From assembly GCA_027923505.1 (NCBI GenBank), contig BROI01000017.1:248001-312000 (forward strand): a stretch of 64,000 nucleotides of DNA. Reading direction: 5' to 3'. The DNA is from Mayamaea pseudoterrestris. Taxonomy: Eukaryota > Bacillariophyta > Bacillariophyceae > Sellaphorales > Sellaphoraceae. The notes under the pieces are model-generated. The model was not told the DNA's origin, ran no database searches, and saw only the letters and a program-made list of their open reading frames with translations. Below, one piece after another: positions 46,524-58,609 of this stretch (position 1 is its first letter; each line of letters begins with the position of its first letter). Made by a program: the position numbers and the translations under genes.

Positions 46524-48986
46524 ATGTGGAGCCGCAACCTTGTCAACACCATCCAGACAGTGGCGCAAGCGGTGGCGCCTCCCTTGGATAGTGAAGACGA
46601 CGACGATGAGTACGACGATGAGGAGGAATACACGGATGACGAAGAAGACGAGTACGCAGGCTCCTCTTCACAGCACGACGACAAGGATGCTGATCGGCCA
46701 GGGACTCGCACTGGAGGACGTTTAGGCTTTGTCGGCCTCTTGACGAGAGCCATGGATAGGCATGCAAGTGATGATGATGAGGAGGAGGAAGAAGACGTTC
46801 ATCCTCAAGTCAACGGCTTTGACAAAGACTCAGCTGCTACGAACATTCAGCAATTTGCAAGCGCCAATTACAGCAGCGACGAAGAAAGTTTGGACCAACT
46901 CGAAGCAGCCGCTTTGGAAGTTGAACCGGACACACCAACGCCGCAAATGATGAGTCCGCAAATGAGAGAAAGTGGATCTGTTCACTCAAGGCTATTGAAG
47001 GCAGCAACACCCGAAGTGTTACAGCAGCTGCACATGCTAAAAGATGACGACGAATCGACCACCGACAGACGAGGAGGCCACGACCATAATCTGCAGCCAC
47101 TAGAGTCTCCAGTTTTGGATGCTAGTTTGACAGGCGGAACAGAGGATGTTACTACCGTTGAGCCGATGCAGCAGGCTGTCACTGCGACTACGAATGGTGA
47201 CGGCCAATTCGCAGCAAACGGTGGAGACGAGATTATACCTTCAACAGCGCCGGATGGACCCAAGACTGAATATCTGGTTGAGCCGGAGCCTACGATACAT
47301 GTTGCAATTGATGACTCGGATAATGTGGGGGCTCTTATCGAGCAGCCAGAGACGATAACAATGTTGAATCGAGAGACTCAAGTCGCAACTGTAGAGCCTG
47401 ATTCGAAAGCAGCAGAGGAATCTGCACAGCCACGTGCAATGGCGTTCAAAAGACCACCGCCTCCAGTAACGGCAGCAAAGATGCAGCAATCATCATCACC
47501 CGCGCCAACGAAAATGTCTCTGCCGAAACCGCCTTCGCCTCGGCCTGCAGTTTCTGCAAAGTCAAATGACGTTGAGCAGCCGCAGCAGCAGCAAGTGCTT
47601 GAAGATCGCTGTCGTCAGTTGGAAGAGCAGCTGGCAAAGGCGCAGCAAGAGCTTGCCATTCGAAATACGTCCAAAGCGGATGACCTAGATGTCTTGGCGG
47701 AGCAGATTCAGCAACAGGAGTCAAAGCAGTTGCAACTTGCTCAACAAACGCACCAACAAGAGATGGAAACGGTCACGCGGCAGTTTGACGCTCGCATTGA
47801 ACAACTACAGCGCGACATGCAGCAGGAGCAGAAAGCGTTTGATAAGGAACGTCAAGAGTTGTTAGCGCAGTTGCATAGTCAAGCCGATGTGCATCGTGTC
47901 GAGCAAGAGTTTACCAAGCAACAAAAGCAGCTGATTGAGACAATGACTTTGTTAGATGAACGCGAGCACCAAGTCTTGCAGTTGCGACAGACAATCAAAA
48001 ATTTAGAAAATCTCTTGCAGCAAAACAAGGCGACGCACATGGAGAATGAAGATATTTTGGAAGAAGTTCATCAAGAAAATGATCAGCTGCGAAACCACGT
48101 CGAGCAAGCGGAGGCGCGATGTCAAGTGCTAAAGGCCAAAGTTGAAGAACTCCAGCATCTCCAAGACAAAAATGCCCACACTCAACTCGAGTTGCGCATG
48201 GTCAAGGAAGAGTTGGAACGTGAGCGGGCCAAGAGTCAAAATGCAGTGGTATCGGCGTCAAATAGCAATCAGGTGCTCGAGGACGAGCGCGACGCCGCGC
48301 TGGCCATGGTCGAGGACTTGAAACAACAACTTGCAACAACGGAAGCCGATCTGGACATTGCACGAGCCGATTATCAGCGAATCTCGATGGTCAACAATAA
48401 TTTGCAATCTGCGTTGGAGTCGTTTCAGAGTGAACGCGAGGCGGAGGTGAGTATGCTGGAGGAGCAACGCCGAGACTCCGAACAAGCACTTGCTGCCGCT
48501 AACGCTGCTAGCGTGGAAGCTATAAAGAGCACATATGCTGAGCAGCTTCGGCAGGTGCAATCAGCGTCGGATGCTGCTGTAAGGACCACAATGCAACAGT
48601 GCCAGCAACTTGAGGTCCAGTTGAAACGATATGAGTCGGAGAATGTTCAAATGAGGCGATCACTCGATGAAGCTATTCATCGGCTGCAGATGAATCAAGA
48701 GGATGTCATTGATCGTTCGCTTATGAAAAACATACTCATGGATTGGCTGACCCGGACTGGCGTGAAGGAACGTCGAGACGTTTTGGAACTCATGGCGAGT
48801 GTCCTCCACTTTACGGACAATGAAAAGGAGCGCGTACACATTTCTACATCACACATTGCCAGCAGCATTCTTGGTAAATTGGCTGGACCAGTCCCAGAGG
48901 CTAAAGCCGATATGGAGAACCTGCAGGGAGACACGGTGAGCGAAAAGTTTTTAAACTTTTTGCTGGCCGAAACGGACGATGAGTAG
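46524..48986 (+). CDS. Golgin with C-terminal GRAB domain (Rud3/GMAP-210 type)
   Basis: 820 residues from the ATG at 46524; the frame is open for 221 codons more, but that part lies antisense to the helicase and is not used. The N-terminus (MWSRNLVNTIQTVAQAVAPP) can form an amphipathic helix. Acidic low-complexity runs follow (residues 20-110), then Ser/Pro-rich linkers, then a long coiled coil at about 345-720 (repeated ELEEQLAKAQQEL-like heptads, rich in Gln). Residues about 727-790 match the GRAB domain (DRSLMKNILMDWLTRTGVKE, then RRDVLELMASVLHFTDNEKE), which binds ARF1 and targets golgins to cis-Golgi membranes. It should tether vesicles at the Golgi. A TMF-like golgin is the alternative. 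Confidence 0.8.
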   Translation: MWSRNLVNTIQTVAQAVAPPLDSEDDDDEYDDEEEYTDDEEDEYAGSSSQHDDKDADRPGTRTGGRLGFVGLLTRAMDRHASDDDEEEEEDVHPQVNGFDKDSAATNIQQFASANYSSDEESLDQLEAAALEVEPDTPTPQMMSPQMRESGSVHSRLLKAATPEVLQQLHMLKDDDESTTDRRGGHDHNLQPLESPVLDASLTGGTEDVTTVEPMQQAVTATTNGDGQFAANGGDEIIPSTAPDGPKTEYLVEPEPTIHVAIDDSDNVGALIEQPETITMLNRETQVATVEPDSKAAEESAQPRAMAFKRPPPPVTAAKMQQSSSPAPTKMSLPKPPSPRPAVSAKSNDVEQPQQQQVLEDRCRQLEEQLAKAQQELAIRNTSKADDLDVLAEQIQQQESKQLQLAQQTHQQEMETVTRQFDARIEQLQRDMQQEQKAFDKERQELLAQLHSQADVHRVEQEFTKQQKQLIETMTLLDEREHQVLQLRQTIKNLENLLQQNKATHMENEDILEEVHQENDQLRNHVEQAEARCQVLKAKVEELQHLQDKNAHTQLELRMVKEELERERAKSQNAVVSASNSNQVLEDERDAALAMVEDLKQQLATTEADLDIARADYQRISMVNNNLQSALESFQSEREAEVSMLEEQRRDSEQALAAANAASVEAIKSTYAEQLRQVQSASDAAVRTTMQQCQQLEVQLKRYESENVQMRRSLDEAIHRLQMNQEDVIDRSLMKNILMDWLTRTGVKERRDVLELMASVLHFTDNEKERVHISTSHIASSILGKLAGPVPEAKADMENLQGDTVSEKFLNFLLAETDDE

Positions 48987-49516
48987 TATGTAATTCGCTG
49001 CGCTAAATTATCTTTTTGTTTTTGATGTCGGCACTAGTACCGCCGGTATTCTCTAAAAGCTCACTAACAACGTAGTGATAGTTTAAAAAGGGTGATGACT
49101 ACTACATATTGGTAGGCACAATACATGCATTGTGACCAACCTGATCATCGAAGTGATGTGTGATGCCTATAGTAGCTGTTTTAGTCGTAGCGGTAATCGA
49201 TATAATGACGTTTTGTGGTCATTTTTGAAAGTTTGGTGGCGCGAGCGTTGCAGAAGAACGACCAAGATTACAAGGGCTCTGCTCTGCCTTCTGCTGCAAT
49301 CATCGTTGACAGCATCTTAGTTATCGATACTAAAGCTGCATTTCTGGACTCGAGTTTTGATAGTCGTTAATTCCTTAACGCCTTTGTTCGAGCGATTAGT
49401 TCCGTGACAGGTGACAGGTGACAGTGACATCCGGACATCTTCTACAGCGCGTCGCAGCATCTATCACCACTTTTTTGGATTAATTTAAGCTACCAAAAAA
49501 CTACACATTTACTATC
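48987..49516. other. Intergenic, short tandem TGACAG repeat
   Basis: 530 bases. Near 49404-49425 a small tandem repeat reads TGACAGGTGACAGGTGACAG (three units of seven bases). No gene recognised. The promoter of the next gene must be here. Confidence 0.45.
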
Positions 49517-50826
49517 ATGTCCACTATGGTCAGTCAGAGTGACTGGGCCAAGGGAATATCACTCAGTGTCCTCGCTAGCATTCTCGGTGCTGCATCCAAA
49601 ATGGCAATTCGAAAATCCTGGCTTTTGCAAGAGTCAATCAACGAAAGGACGACTCTAGAGGCAACAGAATATTACAGAGTAGTTGATGAAGTCATAGAAG
49701 AGGAAGTAGCAGTCGGCCCAGTTCGAAGAAGGATATCATTGGGAGGCTCGTCGACTCAATCGTCATCATTCGAATATGCGATAGTCGCTTCCGAGTCTCT
49801 AGATAAGCGTCGACTCTGGCCGGCGTATGCCTTGAGGTTTGGCGGGATGGCCGGAATGAGTATTTTCAATCCACTTTGCTGCGTTGTTGCCATGAACTAC
49901 GCCAGTCCAAGCATTTTGGCGCCGTTTAGCGGCCTGACGCTCGTTTGGATCATTGTACTCAGTGATGCCTTGATTCACGAAAAGGCCAGTTTCCGACAAA
50001 GGGTTGCTGCTGCACTAATCATCTTGGGAGAAATTATTGTTTCCTTGTATGGCGATCATACAAACGATCAAAATGTAACAGTAGATGATGTGGTACGTGC
50101 AGATTGGATGACGATGGACAATTTGCTGACGACGAGAAATCGAAACGAACAACAATCTGACACAATCCTTGACGCTTGCTTCACTCACTGTAGCGCAAAT
50201 CATATTCCCATGCACCGTTTCTACTATACTTTGCCGGTCTTTCGCTCTGGCTGGCCGTCATGGTTCGCTGGATGAGTAACGGCAATCGGGCAATGAAACG
50301 ATTTGCCTGGGGCGTCGCTGGAGGCTCCATTAGTGGACAACAAAACTTTTTAAAGGACGCTCTCATCGTTCTAAAGGCTACAAGACATCACCACAGTGAC
50401 AGCTTTCATCATCATTTACCTTGGTGGGTCTTTTTGTTGGTGGCATTGTCGATAACGAGCGCGTTTAGTGGCTTGCTGCTACTGACAGCCTGCATGAAGC
50501 GCTACGATGTCACCTTTTCGTCGGCCATGTTTGTCGGAAGTTTCATTGTGTCGACAAGCCTCATGAGCGTGGTTCACTATGATACCTTTCAGAATTTACA
50601 TTCCGTCACGAGTTGCGTTTTGTATCCGATTGGCTTTTTGGTGTTGATGAGCGGTGTGGGAATGCTGGTGCTTGAGGCCGATGACGGGAACAATGCCCCG
50701 CTCAATCTCGCGGCGGAGGATATACTTGCCAATCTACAAGCGCCACTGATCTCACACCCGACTACAACAACACATGTTAGTAGTGACATACAGAGCCAAT
50801 CGCAAATACATGGTGGGGCTGTTTGA
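49517..50826 (+). CDS. NIPA-like (DMT superfamily) membrane transporter
   Basis: Two exons, 49517..50092 and 50194..50826, with a 101-base GTACGT-AG intron in phase 0, give 402 residues. Splicing joins VTVDDV to RKSYSHAPFLLYFAGLSLWL and restores a membrane segment. About eight to nine hydrophobic segments are seen: LSVLASILGAASKMAI; GGMAGMSIFNPLCCVVAMNY; LAPFSGLTLVWIIVLSDALI; RVAAALIILGEIIVSLYG; FFVLL-type segments near residues 250, 280, 310 and 340. The LAPF-x-x-L-x-L ... DALI-x-E pattern is that of NIPA/DUF803 magnesium transporters. A long polar insert (residues 40-95) after the first segment is not usual. Substrate, probably Mg2+ or another divalent cation, is inferred. Confidence 0.72.
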
Positions 50827-51179
50827 CAATTCTCGTAATGCAACTGCGTAGCGACCTCTCGATCAATAAATCTGCACTGCACAACAGCCTCTCGCGAAAT
50901 AAACTTCCATGTAGCTACTGTGCTACAATTTTATGAACCATTCTTTCCATGAATAGCTGATGCGGGTGTCGACGAGATAGTACGAGACAGGCAAATACTC
51001 AAATACCGCAACGACTTGGAGCGTGAATGAAAAGTCATGACGCACTTTCTCGCCTGCGCCAAGCGTTTTTTCTTTGATGTTGTTGGCTCAGCTTTCGTTC
51101 CATGATCATTCATGTTGCACCATTGACTTACACTTGTAGAAGCAACGAAGACCCTATTACCAGTCGTCAACTGAGAATC
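50827..51179. other. Intergenic and 5' region of release factor gene
   Basis: 353 bases. An in-frame ATG at 51102 could start the release factor 26 codons earlier, but the extra residues would bury the plastid signal peptide. Otherwise nothing recognised. Confidence 0.4.
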
Positions 51180-52530
51180 ATGCCGCGGAAAATGATGCGA
51201 ACAGCGCTGCTGTCCATCTTCTGCCTTTCGGCGACGTCACATTGCTCCGCCTTTATGATACAATCTCCATCAATTGCATCAAGACAATTATATCCATCAC
51301 CTACTCGTCTCAACGAATTTGATGACGCCATGAAGGCTCGCTTGGATGGTATTCGAACATCCTATCAAACTCTGACAGCGCGCTTGGCCGACCCAGACGT
51401 TTTATCGGATCCCAACCTTCTCAAGCAAATCATGAGCGACCGTGCCCAAGCCCAAGACATTGTCTCCACTTTTGACGATTACTGCAAACTACAAGAGGAA
51501 CTAGCTCAAGCACGAGAGCTATTTCAGGAAGCTGGAGATGACAACGAGCTACGAGAAATGGCCCGCGACGAAGTCAAGCTGATGGAACCGCAAGTCACGG
51601 AAATGGAGGAACGCATGATGCGACTACTGCTACCCCGCGACAAAAATGACAATCGCAACGTCATGCTTGAGATCCGAGCAGGTACTGGTGGATCCGAGGC
51701 GGCTATATTTACTGGAGACTTGCTGGATGTTTACCGCAAATACTTTGCGACGCAAAACTGGAAGTCGTCAGTAGTTGATTCCAGTCCGGGTGACAGTGGC
51801 GGCTACACCAAGGTGACAATGGAAGTCAAGGGAGACATGGTGTACTCCAAATTAAAGTGGGAGGCTGGTGTGCATCGGGTCCAGCGAGTGCCGGCCACGG
51901 AAACGCAGGGACGCGTTCACACGTCGACGGCGACGATTGCCGTCATGCCCGAGTGCGACGAAATTGACATTAACATTGGCCCAAAGGATATTGAAATGAG
52001 TACCACAAGGAGTGGTGGTGCTGGTGGACAAAACGTGAACAAGGTTGAGACAGCGGCTGATCTCGTGCATAAACCGACGGGAATTAGAATGTAAGTTGTG
52101 ACTTGACCATGTTGAGCGTGTGTGGTGCGTCCTGGTGCGTGCATCGAATCTGATGACCGCGTCTGACACATTGTATCAAACTGTTTCGTATTCTGTTCAC
52201 AGAAAATGCACACAGGAACGATCACAGCTCAAAAACAAGGAGTTGGCCATGAAGATTCTTCTTGCTAAACTTTACGACATTGAGAACGAGAAGCGCGAAA
52301 TGGAGGAGCGAGCGCGCCGTGGTTCGCAGGTTGGCACAGGAAGCCGGTCTGAAAAGGTTCGAACGTACAATTGGAAGGATTCGCGAGTATCGGAGCATCG
52401 TTTGAATCAAAATTATCCGCTGCAGCAAGTGCTGAACGGAGATCTGGAGCCTCTAATTGAGTCGCTGATAGCAAAGGACCAGGAGGAAAAGCTCAAGGAG
52501 CTAACACTTGGGTCTGCCGTTGTAAAATAA
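51180..52530 (+). CDS. prfA: Peptide chain release factor 1, plastid
   Basis: Two exons, 51180..52090 and 52203..52530, with a 112-base GTAAGT-AG intron, join to 412 residues. The start at 51180 is chosen because [20 protein letters not shown] leads into CSAFMIQS, a plastid signal with the required Phe. RF1 features: [17 protein letters not shown]; the PxT stop-codon tripeptide within [19 protein letters not shown], which reads UAA and UAG; and the catalytic GGQ in [15 protein letters not shown]. The splice joins GIRI to [16 protein letters not shown]. It hydrolyses peptidyl-tRNA at stop codons on plastid ribosomes. A mitochondrial copy would be separate; targeting here favours the plastid. 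Confidence 0.93.
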
Positions 52531-52994
52531 GCTATTACAATTAACGAAAACCTCTATATTACTCCCATTCTGCGCTTCCGTTCGACAGCTATGTCTCACG
52601 CTACTGGTCCATACATAACATACATAGCAACCGCGAAGGAGGAGCAATTGCAAAATCGGCTACGTAGTCTACCGGTAGCTGACGCATGAAAACGAATCCT
52701 AGAAAACATGAAAACTCGAACTCTAATCATGGAAACGTGACATGATCCGTGCGTGATGGCAATGGAACGAAAATCGCGAGACAACTTTTCCTTCACCTTC
52801 ATAATCGGCGACCATTCAGGCCGATTGATCAATAAGTACGCTCTGTTTTTAACCTACAACTGTAAAGAGTGTTGACAGAGAACTAATTTGTAGAAAAAGC
52901 CGTGTTGCTAGCATTATTTTTTCATATTTCGTCGTTCCTTCTTGACACCTCAGCCGGCGTCGTCGCACGCCGACAACATTGGCAGACAAACAAA
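52531..52994. other. Intergenic, nothing recognised
   Basis: 464 bases between two same-strand genes. The downstream gene's frame is open into this region from a GTG at 52902, but without an ATG before 52995. No feature recognised. Confidence 0.4.
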
Positions 52995-55775
52995 ATGACG
53001 CGCATGTATTCTCTATTGATCTTTCTTGGGATGTACAGGATATGTCAAGGATTTTCATTGATTTCCGTTCGAGACTCTTCTCGCTCGAAACAACCATTGA
53101 CAGTTCGCTTCGACCAAGAAACCGTCGGCTCTGACGCCACTGCATTCAATTTAAACGCATCAAACTCCTTCGGCAGCTTGCTGCTACAGATGCAGACGCA
53201 GGAGAAGTCTCTCATGGCCAGAAACAAGTCGATGGAAACTTTGGATTTGAATGGTTTGTCTTCCTCCAGACAATCAAATGCGACAGACTCGCAGCACCAA
53301 GAAGACGACCGATTTCTTGCTGAAAATGACGAAAGCGAGCAACAAGCGTCAGTGATGGACAGCATGGACTACTCCACAGCCAAGAGCTTGGATGATGCCG
53401 TCACGCGGCTTGCGGGAGACGTTGAGTTCCACAAGTCGGGCGTTGAGGTTCTGCCGCTGGATCCTCTGTATCAAACGCAGCAACAGTCAAAGGCGTCAAC
53501 AACGACAAGAATAGCCACCCTTAAGCAACCAGAAAAGCATCAAGGACGAATTATGAGAGATCGACGATTGACAGCCGCTTCCATTACGGCGTCGATGGAC
53601 ACGCCGGCACAGTGGCGACTCTTTTGCCAGGAGGGCGGAGGCTTGGTGCCTTTACTTGAAACGATTCGCGAGGGTGCTCGCTCAGTCATGCTGGATCATT
53701 CCAGCAGCAAGGACACGACATGGCTGCAGAATCACCATGAGGAGGCAATTATTGCAGCATCCAACGCATGCCGCTCCATTCGTGACGTTTGTGCCGTTAG
53801 TCCAGAGATTGCAGCCATTGTCACGGATGGCATGCTGCGAGTCAATGCTGCGTGGGCCGAGGACGGAGGCTTGCTTGGGGATTTTTGTACATTGCTCGAG
53901 TACGCCAATGACTACACGGAAACCAAGACATCAAGGAAAAGGATGAAGGAAAGTCCGTTTCGACTCTTGCGACGCAACAAGCGAGAGGCCCGCGTCCGGT
54001 GCTTGCTGTACGTGAGTCAGTTGCTGCTTGCCATGACTTTTGCTAGTGACGACGCTATTGTATATATTCGCAAAGCGAACGGTCTTTCGGATGCGATTTT
54101 GGCTTGCTCCTCCTATGCTCGCAAGGAAAAGCGCAGGCGTTGGCTACGCTATCCTGGAGAAGTGGTCAGGTACCTTTGGCGAAAGGAGGTCAAGGCGGAG
54201 TTGGCGCGAAACCCCTTTCTCGAGGCTGCAAAAGTCAAAGATACGCTCGAAGGACAAGTACAAAAGACGGCAAATCTTGTGCTGGCTGCGATTGGCAGCA
54301 ACCAATGGGTGCCGAAAATTCCTGGCCAGCGAGGCCTTCGCATCTTGTGCCTTGATGGCGGCGGATCACGCGGCATTTCGGCAGTGACGGCCTTGAATAG
54401 ACTCATTGAGTATGCCGGTGGCGGCTCGGAGCCAGCCGACTCGTTTGATATAATATGCGGAACGTCGACTGGTGGTATCATTTCTTTTCTTACCGGGCTC
54501 AGGGGCGAGACGAGTCAGCAAGCTGTCGAACGGTAAGATTATGTGCAGTTGGCTACAGTTTCAAACAGTAACTAGCCAGCAACTCACTCCTCATCTTCAC
54601 CAATGACCATCAGGTACAATCAACTGATAAAACAGATTTTCGTCAAATCTGCCCTCTCTACGACGCGCATGCTACTGACAACAGCTAGCTACGACGAATC
54701 CGCATTCATGGATATTTTGCACAAGATCCTCGGCGATGCTACTATGCTCGACAGTAGATCCGATCCATGTATGTATACGCAACATAAAATATGTCAATAC
54801 GTGATCTTTCGTTCAAATGGACTGCTCTCACATTCTTGGTCTGTCTAATATATCGCAGCCAAGCCGCTTGTGTTTTGTGTCACGTCAAAAATGAGCAGCA
54901 CACCCACGCACGTATCTCTTTTTCGAAACTACAATTACAAGGCCGGTGAACTTTCAGATCATTTCGTCATTGACCCCCAAAAGGCTAGAGAGGAGATTGG
55001 CATTCCGTTGGAACAAGAAGACGAGCTAATTCGGTGCAACGACTATGCACGTAGTGGGGTCGATGTTTCCTCTCCTGGCTTGAAAAAGACGGATGGGTCT
55101 AGGCATCCCGGAAGTTTCCGCGTGCTCCAGCGATATGCACTTCGGGCATCGACGGCAGCACCGACTGTCTTCAAGCCGGTCATGATGCAAGGCGAAATGT
55201 ACTGCGACGGCGGAATCGTTGCGAGCAACCCTTCGGCAATTGCAATCCACGAAGCTCGAACTTTGTTTCCAGATGTACCGATTGAGATGGTTGTATCTAT
55301 AGGAACTGGTGCCTTCTTGGAGCAGAAGAGTAGTCCCCGCATTGGCTGGGACGGTATCATTGGACAAATCGTTGGGTCGGCTTGTGACGGAGAGCAAATT
55401 CACCACATCCTCGAGGACATTCTCGGCGATAGTACCTTCACAGGCCGTGGCTCATCGCTCTCGCAGACACGCTACTACCGCTTTAATCCAGTTATCGGTC
55501 TACCAGGTAAGTACTACTTGCTTGTGGGTAATGATTTTTTGTTGATGCTGAGACAGCATCTTACATTGAAGCGCGCATTCCTTTTCGCGTTTACAGATGC
55601 GTTCCCCATCGACGTGACTGATCCCGAGAAGCTTCGTCAACTACGTGAGATTACCTTAAAGTACATGGACACTCCTACACAGCGAGTTAAAATGGACGAG
55701 ATTGCTAGCATCTTTAAGGGACGGAAGCCGGCCAAGCAAGGCCGACTCCGGCGATTGCTCTCGAACCTGCGTTAA
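52995..55775 (+). CDS. Patatin-like phospholipase (iPLA2-gamma type)
   Basis: Four exons, 52995..54532, 54614..54768, 54859..55506 and 55597..55775, with GT-AG introns of 81, 90 and 90 bases, give 839 residues. A signal-like leader (MYSLLIFLGMYRICQGFSLI) includes GF after the likely cleavage site, so secretory or plastid-route entry is possible. Residues 30-440 are unassigned, partly acidic, then helical. The patatin domain runs from about 440: glycine-rich oxyanion loop LDGGGSRGIS, nucleophile elbow GTSTGG with the catalytic Ser, and the dyad Asp in YCDGGIVASNPS. It hydrolyses acyl chains from phospho- or galactolipids. The closest architecture is calcium-independent PLA2-gamma. The last intron has no in-frame stop. 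Confidence 0.9.
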
Positions 55776-56203
55776 TCAGATTGGCAGACAAGCTACCTGT
55801 ATGCTATTAATCACATAGAACTATTAGATTTTTGCGTTCTGGCGTAAAAAGCAACAAAGCTTAAACCATGGAGCTTACCTGAAGTTAGTAGTTAGTCGTA
55901 CCGGCACTCGATCTTCTTTCGCACCGATCGACAACCATGACATTCGGCCCTCACAGCACATTGCCGCTGTTCTCACAACAAGAGTCGATGTTTCTATTAA
56001 AAGTGCATGTCTTGTAGCTTATTGAAGGTTGCATAGGAAGTATTAGGCAAATACGAAGACGTCACGTTCCATCGCTGCAAGCAGTCAATCAGGGTGAGCA
56101 ACTATTCGAGGAGACAGCAAAAGCAGCAACATCTTCGTGTCAATCAAACCTTCCAGAATCACTCGGTCGATCTCAATCACATCATCAACGGAGTATCAAC
56201 AAT
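55776..56203. other. Upstream region of PH-START gene with long open frame
   Basis: 428 bases. From about 56019 to 56203 the plus strand is open, in frame with the next gene's first exon, and has protein-like composition (IRQIRRRHVPSLQAVNQGEQ, then LFEETAKAATSS) but no ATG; a TAG closes it at 56016-56018. It may be 5' UTR or an exon preceded by an unfound intron. Confidence 0.4.
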
Positions 56204-58609
56204 ATGCAATCGCAGCAAGGTGTCCTTTGGAAGCGACGTGATGTCTTCAAGAACCGTTGGCGACCGAGGTGAGCAAGCAGCAAGTAGTAAATGCACCTTT
56301 TGTTGCGCGAGTCCATCACTCTCTCACCTTTCTTTTATGCATTATACTTTTTTAGATGGTTCATTCTGCAGCCCGATCAAGGACTGTTGACCTATTACCT
56401 CTTGGCTTCTTCGTCGGTGAATGACACGATTGCTGGCGCATCTCCTTCGCGTCTGTACGAGTCGAGCGCCATGACCAACCCAGCGCGCGAAAGGGACGCG
56501 AATCGAAATCGGACCACCTCGTTTGACTCGAGCATTACCGAAAATACCATCAACTACGACGTTATACCACGCGGGACTATCTTTTTGTTGAACTGCAAGG
56601 TTTTAGTGAATGAAGGATTGACAAATGTGCGCGAACGCCTCTATATTTTTACAATCGAGTCGCCTCCAAACACCAAGGAAACAAAAGTTCATTTGGCAGC
56701 ACGGTCAGCACAGGTTCGAGATGCATGGATCCTTCACATTTCTCGCGTCTGCGAGTCCCTATCGGCGGCAGCTACGCCGGCACCTCGAAGTCCTCCGCGA
56801 TTACGCGCAGCTGCTCCATTAAGGTCAGGTCCAAGGGTAACAAATACGGCAGCGACTGACAACAGTCCAGTGAACAGTGTTGTCGAGGTCCCTGCGAGTG
56901 AAATAGATGCCATTGAATCTCCTGCATGGAGCAGCGTGGATGAATCATCCAATGTGTACGCCAATGTTTCCGCAAGTCTCAAGGCGAGGATCGAGCGAGA
57001 GATTGCTATGAACCTTGCCTTCTGCAATGCTATGCAGACGCCAGATGAAAATGATTGGCAGAAGCTTTATGTACGAAGTGATGGGTCCGCTGCATATCAG
57101 AAACGAAACGCGGCGGCGCAGCCTATGATTCTGACAATGACGCAGCTCGATCAGCCTGTCAAGCAAGTTTTTAATCTACTCGTGGACCCGAGCCGACGGC
57201 ATGAGTTTGAAGCCAATGCACGACAGTGTGAGCGCCTGCAAGTGTTAAGTCCTCATACATTCTTTGACTACTATTCATACAATGCTGTCTGGCCAAGTCG
57301 TCCGCGTGAGTTTGCCGTTGCGGTCCACTGGCAAATACTGCAAAACAATGATGACCAAAAGGCTATTGCCATTGTTGCCTTTTCGTGGGACGAAGCGAGT
57401 GCATTAAAACCAATTCGGGACAACGTTCGCGCCACGATATTTGTTAACTTTACGTTGCTACGTCAGACGGGTCCAAATACTTGCCATGCCACCCGGGTTC
57501 TATCTTATACATTAGGAGGCAGTATTCCTTCTGCACTGAGCACGTATATCATTGCCCAGCAAGTCGGTTCGACGCGTGCGGTAGGAGAGCGGCTATCGCG
57601 GTACGAAGCCGTTCCAGCTGCTCGACTGAAGGGCCCATTGACGAGGGAATCAATCATTGAAGATGTCATTCAGCGCATAGGGACCGAAGCCGCAGATGCA
57701 TTGCTGAGTCGACAGAACTCAGGCGACGATGACTTGTCGCTTGTCCTCTCAGACTCGGACCGTGGGGCACATGATCAAAAGAGAGTCCCCTTGGTCGTTG
57801 CAACGACAATCCTGTTGTGTCCACTGCTTCTATATCATACAGCAATCCGCCTCGCGACGCCATATCCAGGACTTTGTTTCCTCGCTAGTGCATTCCTTGT
57901 TGCGCGGCAACTGGTGCTTTTACATTATTCTGCTATCAATACAATGCTTGATTCGAAAGTTGGCGGACCCGTGACTGGGAGCATTACTTGTCGCTTCAAG
58001 GTTGATTTAAAGGGAGTGTTGCGTTTTCTCGCAAATAGAAAGGAAGAGCGCCAACCTGGATCAAGTGATGTATCTGTCGTGCACATTGTGGCGAGAGCGT
58101 GTGCGGTGGCTTTGAAAAAGCATCAGCTACACACAAAGCACCTGCATGTTCCATTCTTGTTAATTGACAAATACGTCCCTTGCGGAGTAGACGATCATGT
58201 TTCTGTGTCGTTAGTCCTGGAACCAGACAGCTCTCCGGTAACGGTCGCACTTGTTGACGAAAAATCTGTTCACGAGGTTGCTGACGCAGTTGAAAAAATG
58301 CGACACAATCTGGAGCCGTCGAGAGATCTTGGATCATGTCTTGTGCTTGCCAGCCACAACTTTGACGACAGCGACATTGAAACGGATGCGGTGGCTGTAC
58401 ATCCAGGCGTGAACCTTGTCGCTGTTATTGGAAGTGTCGCACTTGATCGTGCTCAGTACACTCCGAAGGGGCTTGCTGCTTCGCCTCGACCCACCCTACA
58501 GCTATCTCTCACCACGACATCAGAGAAAGCTACGTTCTCATCTTCTTGTCGGTTGGCGGAAGAGATTCAAAAGCTGATCATGTACCCTGAAATCTGCGAT
58601 GATTCATAA
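56204..58609 (+). CDS. PH-START lipid-binding protein fused to an acyltransferase-like fold
   Basis: Two exons, 56204..56268 and 56356..58609, with an 87-base GTGAGC-AG intron, give 772 residues. The splice builds a PH-domain opening: GVLWKRRDVFKNRWRPR plus WFILQPDQGLLTYYLL; the PH domain ends near VRDAWILHISRVCES (residue about 165). A START domain follows at about 265-450 (LDQPVKQVFNLLVDPSRRHE, then FFDYYSYNAVWPSRPREFAV and TRVLSYTLGGSIPSALSTYI). Two hydrophobic segments lie near 515-560. The C-terminal 210 residues resemble the catalytic domain of 2-oxoacid dehydrogenase acyltransferases: FKVDLKGVLRFL, VVHIVARACAVALKKHQLHT, a VNLVAVIGSV strand and a final SCRLAEEIQKLIMYPE, but the catalytic DHRxxDG reads TTTSEKATFS. 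It is probably a membrane-bound lipid sensor or carrier. Confidence 0.72.

Noticed and set aside
55938-56018. An ATG-led frame ending in TAG directly before the PH-START upstream frame, considered as a stop-codon read-through.
   Set aside because: Other genes in the window use TAG as a normal stop, and there is no signal for recoding.
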